NCBI GenBank assembly: GCA_016788625.1 | Contig: JAEUQX010000510.1 | Coordinates: 1 to 39,317, forward strand | Source: Anaerolineae bacterium | GTDB lineage: Bacteria; Chloroflexota; Anaerolineae; Aggregatilineales; Phototrophicaceae | Direction: 5' to 3' | Length of the DNA stretch: 39,317 bases | Shown: one piece after another, positions 24,276-33,482 of the stretch | How the letters are laid out: each line of letters starts with the position of its first letter | Numbering within the stretch: position 1 is the first letter of the stretch | The notes under the pieces: model-generated | The model's database searches: none | What the model was told of the DNA's origin: nothing | What the model saw: only the letters and a program-made list of their open reading frames with translations | Program-made: the position numbers and the translations under genes

Positions 24276-24414
24276 AACGGCCATGAGCACTTTGGTGCGG
24301 GATTGTGCAAAAGATGAGCAATTGATGAGAGGCGCACAGGATGGGAACTTCCCGTCCAACCGCAGCGTCTTGGACTCAGCACATCATGAACAGCAATATG
24401 GAGGAAAATCGAAC

Positions 24415-25179
24415 ATGCAGAACCGAATTCGAATCACCTGGAAGCACCTGAGCGCTGTCGCCGCGGTTGGCTTGCTGACGATAGCGATCTTCAGTCTGAT
24501 GATGGGCAGCGTGGGCGCACAAGGAGCAGATAGCAGCGTGGTACCTTCGATCAGCGTGAGCGGCACAGGCGAAAGCTTCGGCGCGCCGGATATTGCCTAT
24601 GTCTACCTGGGCGTGAACACTGCGGATGCGAACGTGACTAGCGCGATCAACCAGGCGAACGAGAAGCTGGCTGCAATCCTGGCCGCCATGAGTGATCAGG
24701 GTATCGCGCCGGAAGACATCCAGACCGCGAACTACAGCGTGTATCCTGAAGACCGCTATGACCCGCAGACCGGGCAACCGACGGGCGAGCGTATCTATCG
24801 TGTCCAGCAGACTGTGACCATTACCGTTCGTGACATCAGCAAGGCTGGCGCTGTGATTGACGCCGGGGTTGCTGCGGGCGCGAATGTGGTAAACGGTCTG
24901 AGCTTCGGCATCGCTGATACGAGCGCTCTGGAATCAGAAGCCCGCACGAAGGCCGTTGAGAACGCCCGTGCCCGCGCCGAGCAGCTCGCGGCAGCATTCG
25001 GCGTCACGCTCGGCGAGCCGATTGTGATCAGCGAAGGCTATTCCAGCCAACCGATTGTGATGGCTGCCGATATGCGCGCAGAAATGTTCGCCGCGCAGGG
25101 CGCTGCACCGTCACAGGTGAGTCCTGGGCAACTGAGTGTGAGCGTGCAGGTCAACGTCACATTCGCAATCGGCCAGTAA
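24415..25179 (+). CDS. SIMPL (DUF541) domain exported protein
   Basis: A 254-residue exported protein. The signal segment is residues 10-34 (HLSAVAAVGLLTIAIFSL to VGA), probably cleaved near Gln36. The rest is the SIMPL/DUF541 domain: ISVSGTGESFGAPDIAYVYLGV at the start, then AILAAMSDQGIAPEDIQT, VYPEDRYDPQTGQPTG, VQQTVTITVRDISKAG, and the helical AVENARARAEQLAAAFGVTLGEP before the final strand LSVSVQVNVTFAIG. SIMPL proteins form ring-like oligomers at the outside of the membrane; their function is loosely linked to oxidative stress. The start at 24415 follows GGAGG; the frame is open from 24283 without support. Confidence 0.9.
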   Translation: MQNRIRITWKHLSAVAAVGLLTIAIFSLMMGSVGAQGADSSVVPSISVSGTGESFGAPDIAYVYLGVNTADANVTSAINQANEKLAAILAAMSDQGIAPEDIQTANYSVYPEDRYDPQTGQPTGERIYRVQQTVTITVRDISKAGAVIDAGVAAGANVVNGLSFGIADTSALESEARTKAVENARARAEQLAAAFGVTLGEPIVISEGYSSQPIVMAADMRAEMFAAQGAAPSQVSPGQLSVSVQVNVTFAIGQ

Positions 25180-25201
25180 CCCTACCCCACCGATGACCAG
25201 G

Positions 25202-25234
25202 AAACCCTCGCAGAAATGCGGGGGTTTTTGTTTT
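25202..25234 (+). terminator. intrinsic terminator after the SIMPL gene
   Basis: AAACCCTCGCA (25202-25212) pairs with TGCGGGGGTTT (25217-25227), with one T-G wobble and a GAAA loop, followed by a T-rich run to 25234. It lies 22 nt after the SIMPL stop. Confidence 0.85.
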
Positions 25235-25251
25235 GGCGAGTCCAGGGCAGA

Positions 25252-25280
25252 TTGACGGATTGCGACTGGATAGCTAACAT
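25252..25280 (+). promoter_or_regulatory. predicted promoter of the threonine aldolase gene
   Basis: TTGACG (25252-25257) and TAACAT (25275-25280) are exactly 17 nt apart, just after the terminator and 38 nt before the start codon. The -35 box matches 5 of 6 and the -10 box 4 of 6 consensus positions. Confidence 0.5.
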
Positions 25281-25318
25281 CGCCACACTTGTGCAGATTC
25301 TCATGAGGCAGTGACATT

Positions 25319-26365
25319 ATGCAGCAGATTGATTTCCGCAGCGACACGGTGACGTGGCCGACGCCAGAGATGCGCGAGGCGATGGCAAACGCCCCTGTTG
25401 GCGATGATGTCTATGGTGAAGACCCGACGATCAACGAATTAGAAGCCGAATCTGCCGCCATGCTGGGCAAAGAGGCAGGACTGTTCGTCGCCAGCGGCAC
25501 GATGGGCAACGCGATTGCCGCGCTGACACATTGTGGGCGCGGCGAAGAGATGATCGTTGGCCGCGAGGCGCACATGTTCCGCTACGAAGCAGGCGGTTCA
25601 AGCGCCCTGGGCGGCATTCACCCACACATCATTGATGTGCAGCCGGATGGAACGCTGCGGATGGAGGCCATTCAGCAGGCGATCCGGGGCGACAATGAAC
25701 ACTTCCCGCGCACACGGCTGATCTGCCTGGAAAACACACAGGGCACTGTCGGCGGCATTCCGATCAGCGCAGCGTACACAGCGCAGGTCGGGGAACTGGC
25801 GCGCAAAAACGGACTAAAGCTGCACATCGACGGGGCGCGCATCTTCAATGCGGCAGCAGCGCTGGACACAAGCGCGAAGGAACTAGTGGCAGCGGCGGAC
25901 AGCGTATCATTCTGCCTGTCGAAAGGTCTGTGCGCGCCCGTCGGTTCGGTGCTGGTCGGCTCGAAAGCGTTCATCGCGGAGGCGCGGCGCACGCGCAAGC
26001 TGCTGGGTGGTGGGATGCGTCAGGGCGGCATCCTGGCGGCAGCGGGTTTGATCGCCCTGCGCAAGATGACGCTGCGACTGGGCGAAGATCACGCCAATGC
26101 CTGCGCGCTGGCGGAAGGGCTGGCAAATATCCCTGGCATCACGCTGGACATGAGTCGCGTACAGACCAACATGGTGTTCTTCGACCTGGATGAACATGTC
26201 CGCATCAGCCCCGAAGTGTTCAGCGAGCAATTGCGGAATGACTATAATATCCTCATGCGCCCGTATCCAGGTTATACGCGCCGCTTCCGTGCGGTGACGC
26301 ACTACTGGATTACTCGCGCACAGGTTGACCAGACCATAGAGGCAATACGCACCCTTTTAGCATGA
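25319..26365 (+). CDS. ltaE: low-specificity threonine aldolase
   Basis: A 348-residue PLP enzyme that splits L-threonine or L-allo-threonine into glycine and acetaldehyde. It starts DFRSDTVTWPTPEMREAMA, the family's near-invariant opening, and continues with VGDDVYGEDPTINELE, VASGTMGNAIA, and His85 (AHMFRYEAGG), which stacks on the cofactor. HIDGARIFNAA gives Asp171 and Arg174, and Lys202 in CLSKGLCAPVGS forms the Schiff base. Length and motifs are all normal. The start at 25319 follows GAGG about 11 nt upstream. It overlaps the next gene in ATGA, so the two are cotranscribed. Confidence 0.95.
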   Translation: MQQIDFRSDTVTWPTPEMREAMANAPVGDDVYGEDPTINELEAESAAMLGKEAGLFVASGTMGNAIAALTHCGRGEEMIVGREAHMFRYEAGGSSALGGIHPHIIDVQPDGTLRMEAIQQAIRGDNEHFPRTRLICLENTQGTVGGIPISAAYTAQVGELARKNGLKLHIDGARIFNAAAALDTSAKELVAAADSVSFCLSKGLCAPVGSVLVGSKAFIAEARRTRKLLGGGMRQGGILAAAGLIALRKMTLRLGEDHANACALAEGLANIPGITLDMSRVQTNMVFFDLDEHVRISPEVFSEQLRNDYNILMRPYPGYTRRFRAVTHYWITRAQVDQTIEAIRTLLA

Positions 26366-27099
26366 GTCCGACGATTTACCCAGACCGTCCCGAAACGCCC
26401 CCCCCCTCACCATCTGCTCCTCTACCGCCTATCGTAGAGGAGGACGAAAGCTGGGAGTCGCCATTCAAATCCGCCAGAGGGGAGCAGCCTGTCGCCTATC
26501 GCGGCACAACCAGCGACCCGGTTTTCGGCTACCTGATCGCCGTTGCGCTGAGCATCGGCCTGCTGCCGCTGATTCCAGCAGATGCGGACTTACGCTATGT
26601 GCTGATCTGGACGGTGATGGCGGGCTTTGGTGTACTGGCCTGGTTGTTGGGCAACAGCGCGCGCATCTGGATGGAGACCCCGGAGAACCTGGGCTGGGGC
26701 ATCATCTTCGGGCTGATCATCAGCGTATCCTTCCTGCTCCTGGGCGGCGAAACGCTGCGCGTGACCAGTCAGCGCCTGTTCATCAACATGAGCAAGGGCG
26801 AAGTGCTGGCGTTCCTGATCTTCGTCATCCCGCTTTCGGAAACCCTGTTCTTCCGAGGCGTTCTGCAAGAAACGCGCCCGTTCTGGGTGGTTGGCACACT
26901 CAGCAGTTTATGGTCAGTACTGGTCTTCTTTCCCCTACTCGATGTGCGTGCATATCCGGCGGTAGCACTGATCATCTTCACCGCGCTGGTGATGATGAAC
27001 GTGATATACAGTTATGTCCGCCAGCGCAACGGGTTGGCTGCCGCGTGGCTGTGCCAGATCGTCGTTAACATGGTACTGCTGTTCCTGCCGCTGCTATAG
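26362..27099 (+). CDS. CPBP (Rce1/abi-like) membrane protein with degenerate active site
   Basis: A 245-residue protein. The first 50 residues are Pro-rich and cytosolic (PPPSPSAPLPPIVEEDES), followed by about six to seven hydrophobic helices. IPLSETLFFRGVLQE (156-170) matches the first CPBP motif EExxxR in position, but the second Glu is Thr161. The later His residues of the family are also missing (FFPLLD near 190; CQIVVN 231-236 where HxxxN is expected). Protease activity is therefore doubtful. Its start overlaps the aldolase stop in ATGA, and its end overlaps the convergent hydrolase gene by 6 nt. The role is unknown. Confidence 0.65.
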   Translation: MSPTIYPDRPETPPPSPSAPLPPIVEEDESWESPFKSARGEQPVAYRGTTSDPVFGYLIAVALSIGLLPLIPADADLRYVLIWTVMAGFGVLAWLLGNSARIWMETPENLGWGIIFGLIISVSFLLLGGETLRVTSQRLFINMSKGEVLAFLIFVIPLSETLFFRGVLQETRPFWVVGTLSSLWSVLVFFPLLDVRAYPAVALIIFTALVMMNVIYSYVRQRNGLAAAWLCQIVVNMVLLFLPLL

Positions 27100-27885
27100 C
27101 CCTTGCGCGCTCAACCAGGCCAGGATGTGATCAGCGACACGTTCCCATCCCTGCTCCTGCATTAGGTTATGCGCCATATTCGGGAAGATTTTGGCGTGTG
27201 TACCATAGGCTCGAGCGGTGGCTTCAACCTCACCAGGCGGGAAGATATAGTCCAGCTCGCCGCCCAACACCAGCAGCGGTGTCCGCACGCGGCGCGGACG
27301 GGGCACTGCCAGAATGCCACAGTCCAGCGCCAGCAGGAACGACTCGCCAATCAACCGGTCATAATGCGCCTGTACCTGTTCCTCCGGGAACGAGTCGGAG
27401 AAGAACATGCGCCGGGTCTTGGCCGGGGAATCGACCAGGGGATAGAGATTCATCTGTAAGGCGGCGCGCAGCAGGTCGAGGGGTTGTCTAAGCAGGGTGC
27501 GCAGCGTGAACGGCAGCGACCCATATGACGGCAGCGAGGCCAGCAGTACGGCAGCAGGCAGCATGTGCTGCTCCAGGTACTTTTGCACCACATAGCCGCC
27601 GAGTGAGTGACCGATCAACACCGGTGCTGGCTGAATGCTGCTGACGATTTGCGCGACATCAGCCACATAATCCGCCCCACGCAGCCAGTTGAGCGCTTTG
27701 TCCGAACCACTCTGACCGTGCGCGCGCAGACTCATGGCATAAACGTCGTAACCGTGTGCGGCGAAATACGGCATGAAGTTTTCCTGCCAGCACCATGCCC
27801 CATGCCAGGCGCCATGCAGCAGCAGGATTGGCGCCGCTTTGGCGCTACCCTGGGCAGGCTGCGAGAGCAGTTCAAGATCGATCAT
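27094..27885 (-). CDS. alpha/beta hydrolase fold protein
   Basis: A 263-residue alpha/beta hydrolase. The oxyanion loop is LLHGAWHGAWCW (residues 22-33), the nucleophile elbow is IGHSLGGYV with Ser94, and the probable acid and base are Asp212 (GGELDYIF) and His239 (PNMAHNLM). HGAWHGAWCW is typical of the group of esterases and lyases that includes plant MES-like and bacterial lysophospholipase-like enzymes; the substrate cannot be told. The start at 27885 is set by the strong GGGGGAGAGG site; the frame extends upstream to a TTG at 27903 without need. It follows the giant kinase gene by 14 nt on the same strand and is probably cotranscribed with it. Confidence 0.87.
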   Translation of the reverse strand: MIDLELLSQPAQGSAKAAPILLLHGAWHGAWCWQENFMPYFAAHGYDVYAMSLRAHGQSGSDKALNWLRGADYVADVAQIVSSIQPAPVLIGHSLGGYVVQKYLEQHMLPAAVLLASLPSYGSLPFTLRTLLRQPLDLLRAALQMNLYPLVDSPAKTRRMFFSDSFPEEQVQAHYDRLIGESFLLALDCGILAVPRPRRVRTPLLVLGGELDYIFPPGEVEATARAYGTHAKIFPNMAHNLMQEQGWERVADHILAWLSAQGL

Positions 27886-27899
27886 GAACCTCTCCCCCT

Positions 27900-30800
27900 T
27901 CAACGCAAGGTCACTGACCAGCGTGTAACGCTGACGATTACACCGCCATTGCGCACATACAGGACAGGCAGGAGCGCCGCATCGGCATCGACAAAAGTGA
28001 TCGGCGTGCCGATGAGTTCGCCGTTGAAGAAAACGCTGATGCTGCCATTGCTCAGGTCGCGATCCAGGCGCAGGCGTGCGACGTAGACGCTAACGGCGCG
28101 CTGGCTGACGGTCGTGGTCTGTTCGCCAGCACGCTGCGCCAGATTGATCACGCCCGGTTCAAGGAGTTGAATTTGCAGCCCTGCCACCTGTGCGGCGTCA
28201 GCCCCGGATTGCAGCAGCGCGCCAAAGTAGACATCGCTGCTGCCGATCAGCGTCGGGTTGAAGGTGGTCAGCGTCATCTCCACTTCCATCCGGCGAATAC
28301 GAGTAGCAGCGTTGTTGCCATAGACCGTTTCCAACAGGTTGGCGGGCAACGCGACGGTAATCAGCGGGTCATCGCTGGCATCATTCGAGCCAAGCCGCCA
28401 ATAAGAACTGTCGATGGCCGTGACCAATGAGAATTGGCCAGCATCCCAGGTCAAGCCAGATGTTTCGTTGAACAAAGCCAGGAGATCCTGTTCACCCTGT
28501 AAACCTTGCGGCGGCAGCGTTGCAGTCGGCGTTGGCGTCGCGGTGGGCGTGTTGCTCGGCGTCGGGGTGATGCTGGGTGTAACCGTCAATGTGGGTGTAC
28601 TGGTCAGGGTCGATGTGGGCGACGATAGCGGGACAGGCGATGCTACAGCATCAACGATGGCCGTCACCGATGGGCGCAGCGTCGGCGTGATGAAATCGCC
28701 AGCGGGCAGCGTCGGCGTCACACGCGCCGGGTCAAGTGTGCCACTAGGCGCAGGCGTGGTGCTGGCCGACCCCACTTGTAAAGCCTGGGAAGCCTGACTC
28801 GCTGTCAGATCAGGGGTTGCTGTCTCCGTAATCGTCACAGCGATTTCAGGGGGCGAACTGCTGTTCAGCAGACTGCTGAGCGCGGCAAGCACAATGAGCA
28901 GCAGGATACCACCGCCGACCACGAGCAGGACGCGCGGCGATAAGCGCAACCGCACTGGCGGGGCATCAGCCGGCGAGTCCGCATAACGCGAACCACGGTA
29001 TTCACTTTCGGAAACGTCCTCACCTTCAGTGATGCGCGGCGTCGGTTCGTCAGTGGGTGGCGCGGGGAACTCCGGCGCGGCGTCGGTCAGATCATACCAG
29101 TGGCGGTAGAGCGGATAGGCCGGGTGCCGGTCGATAAACATGGCGCGGAACAACTGGTTAAAGCGGTTGAGCTTCTCAGTACGGCGGATACTGTTATCCG
29201 CATACACGCCGAGGAACGACTCGTACGTATCGCGCCAACCGCGCAGCGTCCCTGCATAAGCATCACCGAGTAAACGAGCGGTGACATCAACCATGCGGCG
29301 ATGCGCCGAACGCACATTTTCTGCCGGGCGTTCTGGTCGCGCTTCGATGGTTGACTGCATCTGGCGCATCTGGGTATGCAGTTCAGCAGCAGCGGCCTGC
29401 ACCTCCATGAGCCAGGCGCGATACTGCGTCAGCGTCACGGCGGCGGCGTGCTCAATTTCCTGGATAGCGTTGATGGCATTCTCCAGTTTAAGACCAGCAG
29501 TGCGGAACTCGCCATCTGACCAATCACGCAGCGCCCCTTCCAGCTCGCGCAGGCTGTACGCGCCAGCAGCCAGCGTCTTGGCCTGAGGATTTTCCTCCAG
29601 ACGGCGGCGCGCGGAGTCCAGCGTTGGCAGGGCAGCAGCCTGATTGACCGCATTCAGCACAGCAGCACCCGCGTTCAGGTCACGGCGGCGTTCGGTGAAC
29701 TCGGCCAACGCCCGCGCCAGAACATGACGCCCCCCGCCCTCACCCAGAACGCGCGAGGCAGCCTCATACCAGAATTCAGCATCCTCCAATGCACCCTCGT
29801 GCGCATCAAGCGTACCCAGTAAGACGCAGTTGAAGAAGAGGATGCGCGGCGCGGCGCTGCTGCTGCGGCTGTAAAGTTCAATCAGACCTTTGCCCATCGC
29901 CTTAAGATAGGTTTCTTTGCTCGGCATCTGTGCTGTGAAATGTTCGCGGATAGCGCGTTCTTCCGGCGTGTAAAGTGATTCGACCGCGCCGAGAGTAGTC
30001 GCCGTGCCTTTGCCAACGTTGACCATGCCGCGCTCATACCACGTGCGCGCCTGCACCGCCAGATCGCGCAGTCGTTCGGCGGCGAAGCGCTGTGCGTCGC
30101 TACGGGCAATCTCGCAGGCCTGCTGACCGAGGCGTTCAGCGTCCGGCAGTCGCCCGCGATCAAACGCCTCCCAGCCATCAGCAAGCGCGCGTCCCAGACC
30201 ACCGTAAAGGGCGTGGCGTTCGATATAAGCAGCATTGGTGACGATGGTGCGCACCTGATTGAGCCACCCGGCAAGCGTCGGGCTGATCGTGCCTACCGCA
30301 TCTATCGCATCGGTCAGGGCGGTGACCGCGCCAATGCGATTACCCTGGATCGTCGTCTCGCCATAGGTCTGCCAGGAATGACTGGCGACATCAAGACCCG
30401 TGATCATACCCGCCAGCATGTCATCGTAGAGTCGCTGCTGAAACGGCGATAAGTCCTCACGCGCGCTTGTCAACCAACTTTCGAGATCAGAACCGTCAGC
30501 AGCGGGAACGTAGGTCTGATACGAACCGAGCAGTTCATATAGGCCATCGAGCATTCGCCCGACGGCATCCCAGGCAGCACTGGTGGGGTCAATGGCACGA
30601 CTGCCATCCAGGGCGTGCAAAGCATCGCGCGGGCTTGCGGCGGCCTGCCTGCCGATGACGTGCATGTTATCGGCCAGGGCCATCGCCGCATTGGCTGCAC
30701 GCTCCAATGCCGACAATGGCAGGCGCTGGTCAGTCAGGCCGAAGCGCGTCTGCACCGGTTCCAGCAGCGTTGCCAGCGCCGTAAGTCCATCGACAACCGC

Positions 30801-32258
30801 GCGATAGCCGTCGCGCAGTTCGATCAGGCTCACCGCCGCCGATGAAGAAATCCGGTCGAGCGTCGCATGGATTTCGAGCAGCACGGCGCGTGGTTCCTTG
30901 ACAGGCAGCGCATCGGCAGCAAGCTGAGTCAATGCGGTATCAAGGCGATACAGATTTGGGCGCAGCAGCATCACATCGGGGGTATAGGCATCAACACGCT
31001 CGGCCAGCAGCCAGTACAGCCCGCGTGTGGCATCATCGCTGACATGGGTTGTCAGCAGCAGATGGGCGGCAGCGGCATTCTTATGTTCGAACAGCAGTGA
31101 AATCGCATCCAGAGCGGCAGGCGGATGCGGTTGCAGGTGCGCCTGAAGCAAATACTGAGCAAAATCAATCAACATACTGATCAATGTTTGCGTGTCGCCG
31201 CGCGCGCGTTGGCGCAGATCATCGAGCAGATCGACGGCGCGCGCCCAATTACCGCTCTCCAGATAGATGCGGGCAGCATCGAGATCGGCACCAACTTCCA
31301 GGTCATACAGACGCGCCAGGATTTCGCGGTAGGCGGCGCGCGCGTTGGGGTTGCCGGGGTCCATCGCCAGGGCGGGATTGAGCGTGTCAAGCAGTCCCTG
31401 CAACTCATCCTTGCTGCGATTGTGGCGCAGCCGTTCCATGACGCGGCCAATGATGGCGTTACGATCACGCTCCAGCGGGTCGCGGTATTCGATCAATGCT
31501 TTGCGCAGTTCAGCCATCGATTTATAACGCAGGCGCTGATTGGGATGCACCGCTTTGCTGATGATGGCTTGCAACCGCGGCGAAATCTGCTCCGCATCAC
31601 GGCCAAAACTCAGCAGGAAGTCTTCGCCCGCATCACGCGGAATCTCGGCGCGACCACCCGCGCTGACAACAAAATACAGCAGTTCGCCCACCTGAAGCAC
31701 ATCGCTCTGGCGGCTGATACCCTGCGGCGTGCTGTCATCACCTTCCAGGAAAACGGCGTTGCCCCAGTCGATCACCTTGAGTTGATAGGCATCGCGATCC
31801 CAGAACAGGTGCTTGGCATCCACATCGTTGTACACAATATCGCGGCTGTGTGCAGTATGCAGCAGATCAACGAGCGCATCGACGATGACCAGCATCTCGA
31901 GTTCTGGCAGTCGTTCACCCCGTCCCGCTAGTTCGCGCACCAGATCGGCAAGGATCATGCCCTGCCCGCGTTCCATGACAATGTACTGATGCGCCATGCC
32001 GCCGACAAGGAACTGCCCGCTGCCAAGGAGGGCTGTCACGACTGGATGTCCAGCCAGGCGCATGAGTGCCTTGCGCTCGTTGAGGATGCTCACCTCCTGC
32101 CCGGCACGTATGGGCGGAGCGTCGTTTGGCGCGGGGCGTTTGATGACCACAGGGCGATCCTGGTCTTGGGTATCCACGGCGCGCAGCGTTTCGCCGGAGC
32201 GACCGCGCGGGTAAATGTAATCATAACGGTACCGATTGTCGAACAGGCTGTCAGCCAT
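27900..32258 (-). CDS. giant atypical protein kinase with helical repeats, one membrane span and ectodomain
   Basis: A 1452-residue protein. Residues 10-265 are a kinase-like domain: Lys40 (VVIK), loop IVYNDVDAKHLFW with Asp145 but Tyr-Asn instead of His-Arg, and IDWG (163-166) instead of DFG. The two catalytic Asp residues and Lys are kept, so it may bind or use ATP, but it is divergent. Residues about 265-1080 are helical and repeat-like (TPR-type pairs such as ARIYLESGNWARAVDLLDDL). A single membrane helix lies near 1108-1130 (VLLVVGGGILLLIVLAAL). A Thr/Pro-rich stalk (to about 1255) and a beta-rich outside domain (to 1452) follow. The start Met has only a weak ribosome site. Confidence 0.83.
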   Translation of the reverse strand: MADSLFDNRYRYDYIYPRGRSGETLRAVDTQDQDRPVVIKRPAPNDAPPIRAGQEVSILNERKALMRLAGHPVVTALLGSGQFLVGGMAHQYIVMERGQGMILADLVRELAGRGERLPELEMLVIVDALVDLLHTAHSRDIVYNDVDAKHLFWDRDAYQLKVIDWGNAVFLEGDDSTPQGISRQSDVLQVGELLYFVVSAGGRAEIPRDAGEDFLLSFGRDAEQISPRLQAIISKAVHPNQRLRYKSMAELRKALIEYRDPLERDRNAIIGRVMERLRHNRSKDELQGLLDTLNPALAMDPGNPNARAAYREILARLYDLEVGADLDAARIYLESGNWARAVDLLDDLRQRARGDTQTLISMLIDFAQYLLQAHLQPHPPAALDAISLLFEHKNAAAAHLLLTTHVSDDATRGLYWLLAERVDAYTPDVMLLRPNLYRLDTALTQLAADALPVKEPRAVLLEIHATLDRISSSAAVSLIELRDGYRAVVDGLTALATLLEPVQTRFGLTDQRLPLSALERAANAAMALADNMHVIGRQAAASPRDALHALDGSRAIDPTSAAWDAVGRMLDGLYELLGSYQTYVPAADGSDLESWLTSAREDLSPFQQRLYDDMLAGMITGLDVASHSWQTYGETTIQGNRIGAVTALTDAIDAVGTISPTLAGWLNQVRTIVTNAAYIERHALYGGLGRALADGWEAFDRGRLPDAERLGQQACEIARSDAQRFAAERLRDLAVQARTWYERGMVNVGKGTATTLGAVESLYTPEERAIREHFTAQMPSKETYLKAMGKGLIELYSRSSSAAPRILFFNCVLLGTLDAHEGALEDAEFWYEAASRVLGEGGGRHVLARALAEFTERRRDLNAGAAVLNAVNQAAALPTLDSARRRLEENPQAKTLAAGAYSLRELEGALRDWSDGEFRTAGLKLENAINAIQEIEHAAAVTLTQYRAWLMEVQAAAAELHTQMRQMQSTIEARPERPAENVRSAHRRMVDVTARLLGDAYAGTLRGWRDTYESFLGVYADNSIRRTEKLNRFNQLFRAMFIDRHPAYPLYRHWYDLTDAAPEFPAPPTDEPTPRITEGEDVSESEYRGSRYADSPADAPPVRLRLSPRVLLVVGGGILLLIVLAALSSLLNSSSPPEIAVTITETATPDLTASQASQALQVGSASTTPAPSGTLDPARVTPTLPAGDFITPTLRPSVTAIVDAVASPVPLSSPTSTLTSTPTLTVTPSITPTPSNTPTATPTPTATLPPQGLQGEQDLLALFNETSGLTWDAGQFSLVTAIDSSYWRLGSNDASDDPLITVALPANLLETVYGNNAATRIRRMEVEMTLTTFNPTLIGSSDVYFGALLQSGADAAQVAGLQIQLLEPGVINLAQRAGEQTTTVSQRAVSVYVARLRLDRDLSNGSISVFFNGELIGTPITFVDADAALLPVLYVRNGGVIVSVTRWSVTLR

Positions 32259-32303
32259 GAGTCATCCGCTTTCCGAAACACATCCGAGTACTGCCCAGCG
32301 TCT

Positions 32304-32332
32304 ATTCTACGTTTCCGTATGCAGTCTGCAAA
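32304..32332 (-). promoter_or_regulatory. predicted promoter of the giant kinase gene
   Basis: On the minus strand TTTGCA (32327-32332) and TAGAAT (32304-32309) are 17 nt apart, 45 nt upstream of the kinase start. They match consensus at 4 and 5 of 6 positions. A divergent TACAAT (32373-32378) could serve the next gene. Confidence 0.45.
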
Positions 32333-32421
32333 GTAACTGGCGTCCAGGGTGTAACCCATTCGCAAAGCCTGCTACAATCAACGCACTTTGTTCAAGTGTA
32401 ATGAGGCGGCCCTTCAGCAGT

Positions 32422-33429
32422 ATGAAAGTTAGCAAGTGGTTGGTAGCTGGCGTGGGACTGATCATCAGTGGGGTGTTCCTCTGGTTTGCATTCCGTAAGC
32501 TGGAACCAGAGGCCGTCTGGGCTTCCATCCAACAGGTGAACGCGGGCTGGCTGCTGGTCGGCGCTGTCGTTTACTTCGGCGCCGTGACGCTGATTTCGCT
32601 GCGCTGGCAGTTTCTTCTGCGTGCCATCAAGCTGGTTGAACTGCGTAATCTAATCCCGCTCGTTAGCATTGGCTATATGGGAAATAATGTCTATCCCTTC
32701 CGCAGCGGCGAAATCCTGCGGATTGTCCTGCTGCAACATCACTACCGCGTCCCAATAGCAAAAGCCACGACAACGGTTGTCGTCGAGCGCGCTTTCGACG
32801 GCATCGTGATGCTGACATTCATCGCGGTCGCACTGCTCTTTGTGGAAGCAGTCTCAATAGAAGTGCGGCGGGTAGTGATGTTTGCCGCCCCCATCTTCCT
32901 GACGGTGGTCGCGGTATTCTTCCTGCTGGCCGCGCGACCGAACCTGCTGCGACAACTGACCCACTTCATGGGACGCTTCCTGCCGGGCAGGCTGCACAAT
33001 ATTGCCTCGCGCCTGGGTGAAGACATCATCGGCGGGCTGGAAGGTCTGCGAAGTCCGAAAGACCTGGCTGGTGCGGTCGCGAGTTCGTATGCAAGCTGGA
33101 TGGTAGAGGCATTGGTTTACTGGATTGTATCCGCTGCGTTCGGCTTACAACTCAGTTATGCGGTGATGCTGCTGGTGGTTGGGGTCGTCAATCTGGCCGG
33201 GCTGATTCCAGCATCGCCAGGGCAGATCGGTGTGTTTGAGTTCTTCGTCTCAGTCGTATTAATTGCAGTCGGTGTCGCACCATCACAGTCGCAAGCCTAC
33301 GCGCTGGTGGTCCATCTTGTCATCTGGCTGCCCGTCACGCTTGTTGGCTTTTTCTTCCTGATACGGCAGGGTTTGGGTTGGGGCGCGATCACCGGAGCAC
33401 ATGAGTTGGAGAAGCAGGCAGCAAGGTAA
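32422..33429 (+). CDS. lysylphosphatidylglycerol-synthase-TM-like membrane protein (UPF0104/AglD type)
   Basis: A 335-residue protein with about seven to eight hydrophobic helices and no soluble catalytic domain. Landmarks of the LPG_synthase_TM/UPF0104 group are present: ISLRWQFLLRAI, SIGYMGNNVYPFRSGEILR (the family's 'N-P-x-R-x-GE' region), VVVERAFDG, and the C-terminal GLIPASPGQIGVFEFF. Relatives include the membrane part of MprF and archaeal AglD, thought to move or handle lipid-linked substrates across the membrane. ATG 32422 gives the usual family start; ATG 32401 is in frame and would add seven residues. No strong ribosome site distinguishes them. It leads a set with two genes of sugar or lipid metabolism. 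Confidence 0.85.
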   Translation: MKVSKWLVAGVGLIISGVFLWFAFRKLEPEAVWASIQQVNAGWLLVGAVVYFGAVTLISLRWQFLLRAIKLVELRNLIPLVSIGYMGNNVYPFRSGEILRIVLLQHHYRVPIAKATTTVVVERAFDGIVMLTFIAVALLFVEAVSIEVRRVVMFAAPIFLTVVAVFFLLAARPNLLRQLTHFMGRFLPGRLHNIASRLGEDIIGGLEGLRSPKDLAGAVASSYASWMVEALVYWIVSAAFGLQLSYAVMLLVVGVVNLAGLIPASPGQIGVFEFFVSVVLIAVGVAPSQSQAYALVVHLVIWLPVTLVGFFFLIRQGLGWGAITGAHELEKQAAR

Positions 33430-33482
33430 CACCGCATAACCGTTTCGGCAGTCATTGGCATCAGTGAAACAGGAGCGCTGCA

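Noticed and set aside
28510..28620. Thr/Pro repeat region as a possible CRISPR-like or tandem DNA repeat
   Set aside because: The repetition is at the protein level (Thr-Pro stalk of the giant kinase) with no constant repeat and spacer units.
31125..31931. Plus-strand open frame of 268 codons inside the giant kinase gene
   Set aside because: It is antisense to a continuous coding frame with recognisable domains, has no ribosome site and gives a low-complexity, motif-free product.
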